From Anaerolineae bacterium (GTDB taxonomy: Bacteria; Chloroflexota; Anaerolineae; Anaerolineales; Anaerolineaceae): a DNA stretch of 64,000 bases. Under the pieces are notes generated by a model, which was not told the origin of the DNA, did no database searches, and saw nothing but the letters and a program-made list of their open reading frames with translations. Where the stretch lies: positions 62,001-126,000 of the forward strand of contig JABUFD010000005.1 of assembly GCA_013314735.1 (NCBI GenBank), read 5' to 3'. A program made the position numbers and the translations under genes. Shown here one piece after another: positions 1 to 7,018 of the stretch (position 1 is its first letter; each line of letters opens with the position of its first letter).

Positions 1-509
1 AAAATCAGCTGCATCATGCCCAGGGCGGGGATGATCAGCGACAGGAAATCGAAAAATTCCTGGGTGGTCTGGTAATTGGCTGCCCCCAACAGGATCGAGC
101 CCCAGGTAACCAGCAGCAGCAGGATGCAATGGGTGACAGCCGCCAGCAGCTTGCCGGTGATGACTTTCCCGCGTGTGACCGGCAGGGTGAGGGAGAATTC
201 AACCGTGCGGTCGCGCTCTTCCTTGGTGATGATGTCGGTGCCCCACATTCCCGCCGCCACCGAAAGGATCAGACCGAAATAGGTAAACATCAAACCCAGG
301 AAGCCGGTAACGGTGGTTAGATTAAAGGCCTTCAGGCTCATGGCTTCCACCAATGCCTTGGGCATGCTGTCCATGATGGCAAGCAGTTCCGGGTTGCCTT
401 CATAAGCCGAGAATTTTGAGAAACCGACCAGGACAAACAGGACCACAATCCCGCTCCAGATCAGGAGAGACTTCAAATTTGCTTTTAGTTCACGGAAATA
501 GATATTCAT
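1..509 (-). CDS. ABC-2 type transporter permease (partial, runs off left edge)
   Basis: My translation begins MNIYFRELKANLK and runs at least 169 codons without a stop; the C-terminus lies outside the window. It is very hydrophobic, with a first membrane helix around residues 16-30. It carries an E-E-R-D-x-T-x-E-F motif followed by a P-V-x-R segment and K-L-L-A-A, which the neighbouring permease also has, so the two are paralogues that probably form a heterodimeric membrane channel. The start is set by a GGAGG ribosome binding site 6 bases upstream, in the 12-base gap after the first permease. It is the last visible gene of the TetR-ATPase-permease-permease operon. Substrate unknown; drug or lipid efflux is an inference from the TetR context. 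Confidence 0.85.
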   Translation of the reverse strand, partial: MNIYFRELKANLKSLLIWSGIVVLFVLVGFSKFSAYEGNPELLAIMDSMPKALVEAMSLKAFNLTTVTGFLGLMFTYFGLILSVAAGMWGTDIITKEERDRTVEFSLTLPVTRGKVITGKLLAAVTHCILLLLVTWGSILLGAANYQTTQEFFDFLSLIIPALGMMQLI

Positions 510-521
510 GTTCGACCTCCG

Positions 522-1331
522 TTATGTGACCGAATGGATGTTGCGCTTCAGGTACAGCCAGTAGCTGGCGGTAATCGAAACCACGATCAGCGCAATGCTG
601 ATCAGTACCAGGGGCAGGTCATAGGAACCGCTGCCGACAATCGCACTCGGGTCGAAATGCTTGAAAGGTGTCACCAGGTCGAAGGTATCATCGCCCAGCA
701 TACCGCCGAAGGCGCTGAGGATATACATGCCAAACGCCAGGCCCATCGAGAGTGTTGTCACGCTGCGCACGCGTTTCATCAGCAGGGAAATGACGATGCC
801 CAATGAAAGGAATACCAGTTGGAAGATGGCAATGCTTGCCAGCAGCAGGAGCAGGATACCGGTATCATACGGCCTGCCGGCGCGTGAGGATTCGATGGCG
901 GAGAAGCTGGATACCCATACCACGATGTTGGTAATGGTCAAACCGGTCAGTGCTGCCAGCAACTTACTGGTGAGGATTGTGGTACGTTTGACCGGTTTTG
1001 CCAGCAGGAAATCTGCGGTCAGGTCGCGTTCTTCCACCGATACCAGCCCAAAACCGTAGTTGGCCGCCTGGATGGCAAGGCATACCTGGCAGAACAGGAA
1101 CAGGAAGCCGAAATACCCCAATACACTGGCCATATCGACTTGGTCCATGCCGAAGGCGGTGATTAATTCAGGCGGCATCTGTGCCAGTGCCTGGTTCAAT
1201 ACATCTGCGTCTTTCGCAAATGACGAAAACATACTCATGAACAGAAAGATGATCACGGCCAGCGAGAGCGACCAGGTGAGCACGGATTTCCGGTACATGG
1301 TAATCTCATGTTTGTAGATGTTGAATTTCAT
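522..1331 (-). CDS. ABC-2 type transporter permease
   Basis: 269 residues with about six predicted membrane helices (a soluble start to residue 14, then helices near 15-35, 55-80, 105-125, 150-180, 190-215 and 235-260). A cytoplasmic E-E-R-D-L-T-A-D-F motif near residue 100 matches the equivalent stretch of the downstream permease. Proteins of this type have no ATPase of their own and pair with a separate ABC subunit; that gene lies directly upstream with a 9-base gap. The family exports drugs, lipids or peptides; the cargo cannot be read from sequence. Transcription is probably driven from the TetR-controlled promoter near 2.98 kb. Confidence 0.88.
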   Translation of the reverse strand: MKFNIYKHEITMYRKSVLTWSLSLAVIIFLFMSMFSSFAKDADVLNQALAQMPPELITAFGMDQVDMASVLGYFGFLFLFCQVCLAIQAANYGFGLVSVEERDLTADFLLAKPVKRTTILTSKLLAALTGLTITNIVVWVSSFSAIESSRAGRPYDTGILLLLLASIAIFQLVFLSLGIVISLLMKRVRSVTTLSMGLAFGMYILSAFGGMLGDDTFDLVTPFKHFDPSAIVGSGSYDLPLVLISIALIVVSITASYWLYLKRNIHSVT

Positions 1332-1340
1332 CGTGATCGC

Positions 1341-2213
1341 CTATTCGTAGTAGTGCATGAAGATTTCTTCGAGGGTGGGTTCTTCAATGGTAAGATCGGC
1401 CACATCATGCGCGCTGATGATGCGTGTGACCTGGTTGATATCGCCTTTAAAGAAGAAGCGCACGGTGCCGTTGTCACGTTCCACATTCGTGACGCCTTCC
1501 AGGTCGAATTGCAGCTGGTCGGAATTTTCCGCGGTCACCATCACCTTCTTGTAATGCTCATTGCGGAGGGTCTTGATCTCTTCAATTTTGATGATGCTGC
1601 CCTCTTTGATCACAGCCACGCGGCTGCACATTTTTTGCACCTCGCCCAGGATATGGGAGGAGAAAAAGACGGTAGCGCCGCGTTTATTTTCTTCGCGGAT
1701 CAGGTTGAAGAACTTTTGCTGCATCAGCGGATCGAGGCCGCTGGTGGGTTCATCGAGGATGATCAGTTTGGGCTGGTGCAGCAAGCCCTGCACAATGCCG
1801 ACTTTTTTCTTGTTGCCATAGGAAAGATCGTCGATACGGCGTTTCAGGTCAAGTTCCATGATCTCGGCCAGTTCGTGCATGCGGCGGGTGGTGTCCTTTT
1901 TGTAAAAACTGCCGGAGTATTTCAACAGGTCAATCACCTTCATGCCTTCGTAGTAGAACACTTCTGACGGCAGGTAACCGATTTCCTGGCGGATTTCCGG
2001 GCCAAATTCAATGCAGTCCTTGCCGAAAATCCTGGCCTTCCCGCTGCTGGGGTAAATGAGAGATAGGAACAAGCGGATGGTGGTGGATTTACCGGCGCCG
2101 TTGGGCCCGATGAAACCAAAGATTTCACCTTCTTCCACGTTGAAAGAAACATCCACGATTCCGCGGGATTTTCCATAATACTTGGTAAGCTTCTCAACTT
2201 CAATGATGCTCAT
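1341..2213 (-). CDS. ABC transporter ATP-binding protein (efflux type)
   Basis: 290 residues. Walker A GPNGAGKST at 36-44, Walker B LIILDEP at 150-156 and an H-loop SSH near 185 are intact. The signature motif is the variant LSYGNKKK (130-137) instead of LSGGQ, as in many ABC-2 export ATPases. The C-terminal 80 residues form the accessory domain usual for this subfamily. It energises the two permeases encoded directly downstream. The start follows the TetR gene by 60 bases. Family assignment is secure; the exported substrate is unknown. Confidence 0.93.
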   Translation of the reverse strand: MSIIEVEKLTKYYGKSRGIVDVSFNVEEGEIFGFIGPNGAGKSTTIRLFLSLIYPSSGKARIFGKDCIEFGPEIRQEIGYLPSEVFYYEGMKVIDLLKYSGSFYKKDTTRRMHELAEIMELDLKRRIDDLSYGNKKKVGIVQGLLHQPKLIILDEPTSGLDPLMQQKFFNLIREENKRGATVFFSSHILGEVQKMCSRVAVIKEGSIIKIEEIKTLRNEHYKKVMVTAENSDQLQFDLEGVTNVERDNGTVRFFFKGDINQVTRIISAHDVADLTIEEPTLEEIFMHYYE

Positions 2214-2272
2214 TGTTGCTCCATGTTAATTGTTATGTGTACGTATAGGTTGTTTGTATTTGTATCCAATTA

Positions 2273-2965
2273 TCAATCGGCAGGCGATGCGCCGAACCAG
2301 GTCTGAACAGCATGGCCATTCATTAACTCGATCGAACCCGGCGGTGCGCCCAGCACGCGCTCGATGGCGGTTTGCATAGCCGCAAGCTTACGGCCAACCA
2401 GTTCGGCAGGACTGTCGAACCATTCCGGGTGCAGTAAAATGCGGATGAGGGTATCTGAATGGGCTTGCAAGATGGCGTAGCAAATTTCTGCGGCTTCCAG
2501 GGCGGAATCGGTATGCATCACACCTTCTTTAATGCCCTGCTCGATGATCAATGCCAGCTGTGCCGGCACAGAACGATTCGATTCGGCCTGGATTTTGTGC
2601 AGCAAGCGCACATTGTCATCACTGTACAAAAGGGTGGCATAAGCGACCAGGTCAGCGCGGCGTTCCATTTTCCATGCACCCAGCCCGTTGAAAGCGCGGT
2701 CCCATTTTTCCAGGGCGGAAAGGGATTCATCATTCACGATGTCCTGCATCACGAGCAGTGCCTGTTCCACCATCTCCTGCACCATCGCTTCCAGTACAGC
2801 CTGTTTGGACGCAAAGTAGTAATAGAAGGTACCCTTGGATACTCCAGCAGCCTCGATGATCTCGCTGACGGTGGTGCAGTCATAGCCTCTGGAGAAAAAG
2901 AGGGCACGGGCGCAGGCGATCAACTCGCCGCGGCGTTCCTCGGGGTTTTTTACGATTCGAGCCAT
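2273..2965 (-). CDS. TetR/AcrR family transcriptional regulator
   Basis: 230 residues. The N-terminal helix-turn-helix (about residues 28-58, with the TetR hallmark GVSKGTFYYYF) is clear; the remainder is a variable helical ligand-binding domain. It is the first gene of an operon with an ABC-2 exporter, the usual arrangement for a repressor that senses the exported compound or a related toxicant. A perfect 37-bp palindrome begins 12 bases upstream of the start codon and contains the TetR-type core GACCGTCGGTC, so autorepression is very likely. Effector unknown. Confidence 0.92.
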   Translation of the reverse strand: MARIVKNPEERRGELIACARALFFSRGYDCTTVSEIIEAAGVSKGTFYYYFASKQAVLEAMVQEMVEQALLVMQDIVNDESLSALEKWDRAFNGLGAWKMERRADLVAYATLLYSDDNVRLLHKIQAESNRSVPAQLALIIEQGIKEGVMHTDSALEAAEICYAILQAHSDTLIRILLHPEWFDSPAELVGRKLAAMQTAIERVLGAPPGSIELMNGHAVQTWFGASPAD

Positions 2966-2976
2966 TCACTTCCTTC

Positions 2977-3013
2977 CATTTCGTTGACTGACCGTCGGTC
3001 AGTCAACGAAATG
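2977..3013. promoter_or_regulatory. TetR operator: perfect 37-bp palindrome
   Basis: Two 18-base arms around a single central T at 2995 are fully complementary; complementarity stops at the next pair outwards. The core TGACCGTCGGTCA resembles known TetR-family boxes. It sits 12-48 bases before the TetR start codon and so would cover the promoter or transcription start of the regulator-exporter operon. Confidence 0.88.
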
Positions 3014-3144
3014 ATTCTACATCCACCCCGGTTGTCTGTCAATCCCTTTGCGGTGGTTTTCTGGCATTCTATGGGTATTCCCGCCCATCGTTCGCCAAAT
3101 CGGTTAGAATCAGGTGTTACATGATTGCGGAAAGGGAGTATGCA

Positions 3145-3570
3145 ATGCGGTTTTCTTTTTTATCGGCGGTGCATTTGTTGTTGCTGGATGGTGATCAGAT
3201 TCTGCTTTCGCGGCGTTTCAATACCGGATTCGCAGACGGCCAGTATGGCCTGGTGGCGGGGCACCTCGACGGCGGTGAATCCGTCCGTGCAGCCATGATC
3301 CGCGAAGCGGCGGAGGAAGCCGGAATTGGGCTGTCGCCGGACGACCTGACCGTGGTGGGGGTGATGCACCGTGCCGTGAAAAGCGAACGGATCGACTTTT
3401 TCCTCACCGCCCAGGCCTGGAAAGGGGCCGTCACCAATTGCGAACCGGACCGCTGTGATGACCTGCGCTGGTTCCCGCTGACACAATTGCCGCAGAATAC
3501 CATCCCGTATGTGAAACGGGCGATTGACAATTACCGGCAGGGGATATGGTTTGACGAATTTACCGGGTGA
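3145..3570 (+). CDS. Nudix (MutT-like) hydrolase
   Basis: 141 residues from the ATG at 3145. I prefer this start over the in-frame ATG at 3121 because AAAGGGAG sits 6 bases before it. The Nudix box G-x5-E-x7-R-E-x-x-E-E-x-G-I is complete at residues 39-61, so the metal-binding catalytic helix is intact. Nudix enzymes hydrolyse nucleoside diphosphates linked to another moiety; the preceding L-L-S-R-R-F strand is common in small MutT-like members that act on modified nucleotides or dinucleotide caps. Monocistronic, convergent with the ECF operon, ending 8 bases from its last gene. Substrate not predictable. Confidence 0.92.
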   Translation: MRFSFLSAVHLLLLDGDQILLSRRFNTGFADGQYGLVAGHLDGGESVRAAMIREAAEEAGIGLSPDDLTVVGVMHRAVKSERIDFFLTAQAWKGAVTNCEPDRCDDLRWFPLTQLPQNTIPYVKRAIDNYRQGIWFDEFTG

Positions 3571-3578
3571 GAACGCCT

Positions 3579-4397
3579 TTAACTGAACACACCGCGTTCC
3601 ACCAGGATCAGCAGGGTGCTGATCACCACCGTCGCCAGCGGCAGCCATAGGTCGGCCACGCGGAAATGGACATCCTTGACATAGGTGCGGGTGGGAGCGG
3701 TGCCAAAGGCGCGGCAATCGAGGGCCACGGCGGCGGCTTCCGCTTTGCGCAGGCCGTTGATCAGCACGGTAAACATATAGCGCTGCCACAGCTTGAAGCG
3801 GTGCCCCAGTGAGGAGTGCTGTGCCTTGCCGCGGATGGCATGGGCGTCTTTGACTGCTTCCACCTCGCGCTGCGCCAGCGGTAAAAAGCGCATGGCCAGG
3901 AAGACCGTGAACGCCATGCGGTATGGCATGCCCGCCTTGGCAAGTGAGGTCATCAGGTCGCGCGGGTCGGTGGTCCAGATCATTACAAACGAGGCCAGCA
4001 CCACCACCGAGAGCCGGAAGAAGAATACCGGTCCCTGCATCAAACCCGTATCGGTGATTTTCAGGAACCCCACCCGGAAGATTTCCTCGCCGGGGTCCGC
4101 AAAGAAATGGAAGATCATCAGCAGCAACCCCAAACCGAAGATCAACTTGGCCGATCCGAAAATCTGCCGCAGCGGAATTTTGCCTGGCACAGCGGCCAGG
4201 AACAGGATCAGGAGAAAGGCAACCGCGCCGGGCAGCGGGGATTTGTAAATGAACAGGCCCACTGCCACAATCACAACCCAGATCAGCTTCACCAGGGGGT
4301 AGATGCGGTTGAGGGTGGAATGGCGTTCCTTGAATTGGAGCTGGAATCCGTTATCGGCCAATCTGCACCTCCAATCCGAGAGCGTGAATGAAATCAT
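3579..4397 (-). CDS. ECF transporter transmembrane (T) component, CbiQ/EcfT/YkoC family
   Basis: 272 residues with four to five hydrophobic helices in the first 150 residues and at the C-terminus, joined by a long amphipathic cytoplasmic segment. The latter holds an A-V-A-L-D-C-R-A-F-G stretch, equivalent to the A-R-G coupling motifs by which EcfT proteins contact the two ATPases. It overlaps the end of the fused ATPase gene by 47 bases, implying translational coupling. In this family the T component scaffolds the ATPases and the substrate-binding S component; the S gene is the YkoE-like gene of the same operon. Confidence 0.87.
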   Translation of the reverse strand: MISFTLSDWRCRLADNGFQLQFKERHSTLNRIYPLVKLIWVVIVAVGLFIYKSPLPGAVAFLLILFLAAVPGKIPLRQIFGSAKLIFGLGLLLMIFHFFADPGEEIFRVGFLKITDTGLMQGPVFFFRLSVVVLASFVMIWTTDPRDLMTSLAKAGMPYRMAFTVFLAMRFLPLAQREVEAVKDAHAIRGKAQHSSLGHRFKLWQRYMFTVLINGLRKAEAAAVALDCRAFGTAPTRTYVKDVHFRVADLWLPLATVVISTLLILVERGVFS

Positions 4398-6111
4398 GGC
4401 TGTTGCTGATGCGCCCCGTCAGGGTACCTCCCGATTGCAGATAGCGGTGCAGCATTTCTTCCAGGAGGGTGGGGCGCAGGTTGGCGCGTGCCACCAGTTC
4501 ATCCTGTACGAACAGGTCGGCGGCGGTACCATCAAACAGTTTTTCACCTTCATTCAGCACCACCACGCGGTCTGCGTATTCCTGTACCAGGCGCATATCG
4601 TGCGAGATCATCACAATGGTCACGTCCTGCCGGCGGATATCTTCCATCAAGGCCATCAGGGTCTGGGTCATTTGTTTGTCCTGGCCGTAGGTGGGTTCAT
4701 CGAGGATCAGGATTTTGGGCTGGCCAACGAGCATGGTGGCCACACCCAGGCGGCGTTTTTTTCCGGCACTGAGTGCAAACGGATGGATGCCGGTACAGTC
4801 ATCCAGTTCCAACTGCTTCAGGGTTTCTGCAATGATCCGTTTTCGTTCGTCATCATCTTCGCAGCCCCGCGCCAACAGGCTGTATTCGATTTCGTCATAG
4901 ACACTATCCGTGAGGAATTGATGTTCTGGGTTCTGGAACACCAATCCCAGGTGGTCAGCGAGCTGGTCGACCTTCCACTCCCGGGCGTTTTTATGCAGGA
5001 TGCGCAATTCGCCTCCGGTGGGTTTGAGCAGGCCGGTCAGCAGTTTGGCAAGGGTGCTTTTGCCAGCTCCGTTGCGCCCGATGATGGCGAGAATTTCCCC
5101 GCGGTAGACTTCAAGGTCAACCCCTTTGAGGGCTTCGAATTCGGCATCGTAAGCGTAGCGCAACCCGCGCGCCCGGATCAATACCTCGTGGGTATGAACT
5201 TCGGGCGGAATGGGTTTCCCGTTCAGGTGGTCTTTCAGGTAACCATAATGCCGCAGTGCATCCAGCATTCCCTGCGCAGTGAAAGGCAGTTCAGATAATT
5301 CACCACCCAGCCCGGTGCGCAGTGCCAGTCCGATCTCAGCGGTTTCTGGCAGCCAGATGCCCAATTCGTGCGTCAGGCGCATGCCGTGTGTCAGCAGCAC
5401 CTCCTGCGGCTTGCCACTGGCGAAGATGCAGCCCTGGTTGAGCACCAGCAGCTGGTCGGCATGGGTCAGCAGGAAATCATCCAGCTCCCGTGTCACCAGC
5501 AGGATCGTCATGCCGCGTTGCCGCAGCTCCAGGATCAACCGGTGCAGGCTGTGAGTGGCGGCGGGATCAAGGTTGGCGGTGGGTTCGTCGAGAACGATCA
5601 TGGCAGGATTCATTGCCAGTACCACGGCCAATCCCAGTTTTTGGATCTGCCCGCCGGAGAGCGCCCATACCAGGTTGGTGCGCTTCTCCTGCAGGTCGGT
5701 CATGTGCAGCAATTCATCCACCACGCGGCGGATTTCATCGGCGTTCATGCGCAAATTTTCCGGCCCAAACGCGATCTCGTCCTCCACGTACAGTGTGGCG
5801 AACATTGTTTCCGGATCCTGGAAAACGTGTCCCACCTGGCGTGACAGGTCGCTGACCGTAAGGGTGGCGGTATCCACACCGTTGAGGAATACGGTCCCTT
5901 CCATTTTACCGCCCAACAGGTGGGGAATTTCTCCGTTGAACAGGCTGCATAGGGTCGATTTTCCCGATCCGCCCGGGCCAACGAGGACATTCAGGGTACC
6001 GGCTTCGATTTGCAGGGAGCAATCCATGAGGGTGGGTTCGGTCTGATTCCAATGCGTGTAGCTTACCCGGTCAACCAGCACCAGGGGGGTTGTGGATTGA
6101 ATTTCTGTCAT
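4351..6111 (-). CDS. ECF transporter fused double ATPase (YkoD-like)
   Basis: 586 residues from the ATG at 6111; a TTG four codons earlier is the alternative start. Two complete ABC domains are fused head to tail. Domain 1 has Walker A GPGGSGKST (45-53), signature LSGGQ and Walker B IVLDEP. Domain 2 has Walker A GRNGAGKST (about 345), signature variant LSAGKKRR and Walker B LILDEP. Fusion of the A and A' ATPases is typical of YkoD-type ECF transporters, which pair with a YkoE S component and a YkoC T component, exactly the neighbours seen here. It powers vitamin or precursor uptake. YkoEDC of Bacillus is linked to thiamine-precursor (HMP) uptake; transfer of that specificity here is only an inference. 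Confidence 0.93.
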   Translation of the reverse strand: MTEIQSTTPLVLVDRVSYTHWNQTEPTLMDCSLQIEAGTLNVLVGPGGSGKSTLCSLFNGEIPHLLGGKMEGTVFLNGVDTATLTVSDLSRQVGHVFQDPETMFATLYVEDEIAFGPENLRMNADEIRRVVDELLHMTDLQEKRTNLVWALSGGQIQKLGLAVVLAMNPAMIVLDEPTANLDPAATHSLHRLILELRQRGMTILLVTRELDDFLLTHADQLLVLNQGCIFASGKPQEVLLTHGMRLTHELGIWLPETAEIGLALRTGLGGELSELPFTAQGMLDALRHYGYLKDHLNGKPIPPEVHTHEVLIRARGLRYAYDAEFEALKGVDLEVYRGEILAIIGRNGAGKSTLAKLLTGLLKPTGGELRILHKNAREWKVDQLADHLGLVFQNPEHQFLTDSVYDEIEYSLLARGCEDDDERKRIIAETLKQLELDDCTGIHPFALSAGKKRRLGVATMLVGQPKILILDEPTYGQDKQMTQTLMALMEDIRRQDVTIVMISHDMRLVQEYADRVVVLNEGEKLFDGTAADLFVQDELVARANLRPTLLEEMLHRYLQSGGTLTGRISNSHDFIHALGLEVQIGR

Positions 6112-6205
6112 TGTTCGTTTCAAGTTCCTACCATTTGAAAGTATACGGCAGGCAGTCTCTTGCCAGGCAGGCTGCCTGCTCTATTCTCTCATAGTACTGT
6201 GCAGA

Positions 6206-6245
6206 AAAGAGGGAGAATGAGAATTTTCTCGCATTCTCCCTCTTT
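6206..6245 (-). terminator. Intra-operon hairpin between S-component and ATPase genes
   Basis: Two perfect 14-base arms (AAAGAGGGAGAATG and its complement) flank a 12-base loop that can itself pair. On the minus strand the stem is followed by TTTTC, a weak U-tract. It lies 16 bases past the stop of the S-component gene and about 95 bases before the ATPase start. It could be a partial terminator or an mRNA-stabilising stem that raises S-component expression over the ATPase/T genes. Confidence 0.6.
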
Positions 6246-6260
6246 CAGGGTTCGGGGAGG

Positions 6261-6809
6261 TTATTTCGCGGAACGCACCAGGCCGGTTTTGGCAACCGCT
6301 TTGGCGAGGTAATACCCCAGCAAACCACTGAGGATGGCGCCAGAAATCAGGTTGATCGGCACAGCCAGCCAGACATCTTTGGCATAGGACGGATCCCAGC
6401 CATAGAAAATGGCGGTCCAAACCGTTCCGAACTGTGAGGCAGCCGCGCCGGCGGCAATTGCCGACCAGATCGAGTAGTTTTTCCACTGGCCGAACGCCAT
6501 GACAATCTCGATCGCCAGGCCCTGGGTGATGCCCCAGCCGATGGTGCCGATGCCGGAGGCATTGCCCAGTAGGATTTCCACAGAAGTTTCGATGATGCCG
6601 ATCACCAGGGCAGCACCGGGTTTGCGCACCAGCCATACTGCCAGCACGTATGCCCACATGAAGGCGCCTTGCAGGAGGGCACCACCCAACGGGCCGAGTG
6701 AGCTGTTGGCGGCATACCAGATATTACCAGTGCCGGTGTTCACCACGCCAGCGATGGCGGCAATCACCGCGAGGATGACGATGTCACGGGTTGTGTATTT
6801 TAATTTCAT
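6261..6809 (-). CDS. ECF transporter substrate-binding (S) component, YkoE-like
   Basis: 182 residues from the ATG at 6809, which has GGAG 8 bases upstream; an ATG 12 codons earlier lacks a ribosome site. Highly hydrophobic with about five to six helices. The pattern N-T-x-T-G-N-I-W-Y near residue 22, G-A-x-M-W-A-Y, and E-x-x-x-x-x-L-G-N-A-S-G near 78 fits YkoE-type S components. It is encoded with its own ATPase and T genes, so this is a dedicated (group I) ECF transporter. YkoE relatives are usually predicted to take up hydroxymethylpyrimidine or thiamine-related compounds, but no TPP riboswitch is visible here, and the first gene of the operon is an MtmB-like methyltransferase, which suggests a methylated nitrogen compound as another possibility. 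Confidence 0.82.
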   Translation of the reverse strand: MKLKYTTRDIVILAVIAAIAGVVNTGTGNIWYAANSSLGPLGGALLQGAFMWAYVLAVWLVRKPGAALVIGIIETSVEILLGNASGIGTIGWGITQGLAIEIVMAFGQWKNYSIWSAIAAGAAASQFGTVWTAIFYGWDPSYAKDVWLAVPINLISGAILSGLLGYYLAKAVAKTGLVRSAK

Positions 6810-6868
6810 TTCAAGTTCTCCATGGGTTTTCGATTGATGGTCCAACAGGTGTAACGAATCCGGTTCAA

Positions 6869-6949
6869 TTACGATTCTTTTGGCAGCAGATTGGCCACCA
6901 ACCCCAGTACCGCCACAATGGCAAGGTTAACGAGGATGTACAGTACCAT
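6869..6949 (-). CDS. Candidate 26-residue single-helix membrane peptide
   Basis: I read MVLYILVNLAIVAVLGLVAN followed by LLPKES and a stop. It has a strong ribosome site (AAAAGGAGAG, five bases before ATG). Residues 2-22 form one continuous hydrophobic helix, ending with a short polar tail. It sits in the operon between the MtmB-like gene (69 bases before) and the YkoE-like S component (59 bases after). Tiny membrane proteins are known to act as accessory subunits of transporters; a role with this ECF system is inference. The coding case rests on ribosome site, hydrophobic pattern and position. Confidence 0.6.
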   Translation of the reverse strand: MVLYILVNLAIVAVLGLVANLLPKES

Positions 6950-7018
6950 ATTCACTCTCCTTTTAATAGAATCACCAACACAACAACACGAACACGCTAA
7001 TGCGTGCAACGACACCTT

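Noticed and set aside
4303-5298. 331-residue plus-strand frame opposite the ECF ATPase
   Set aside because: Shadow; the ATPase strand shows two complete ABC domains.
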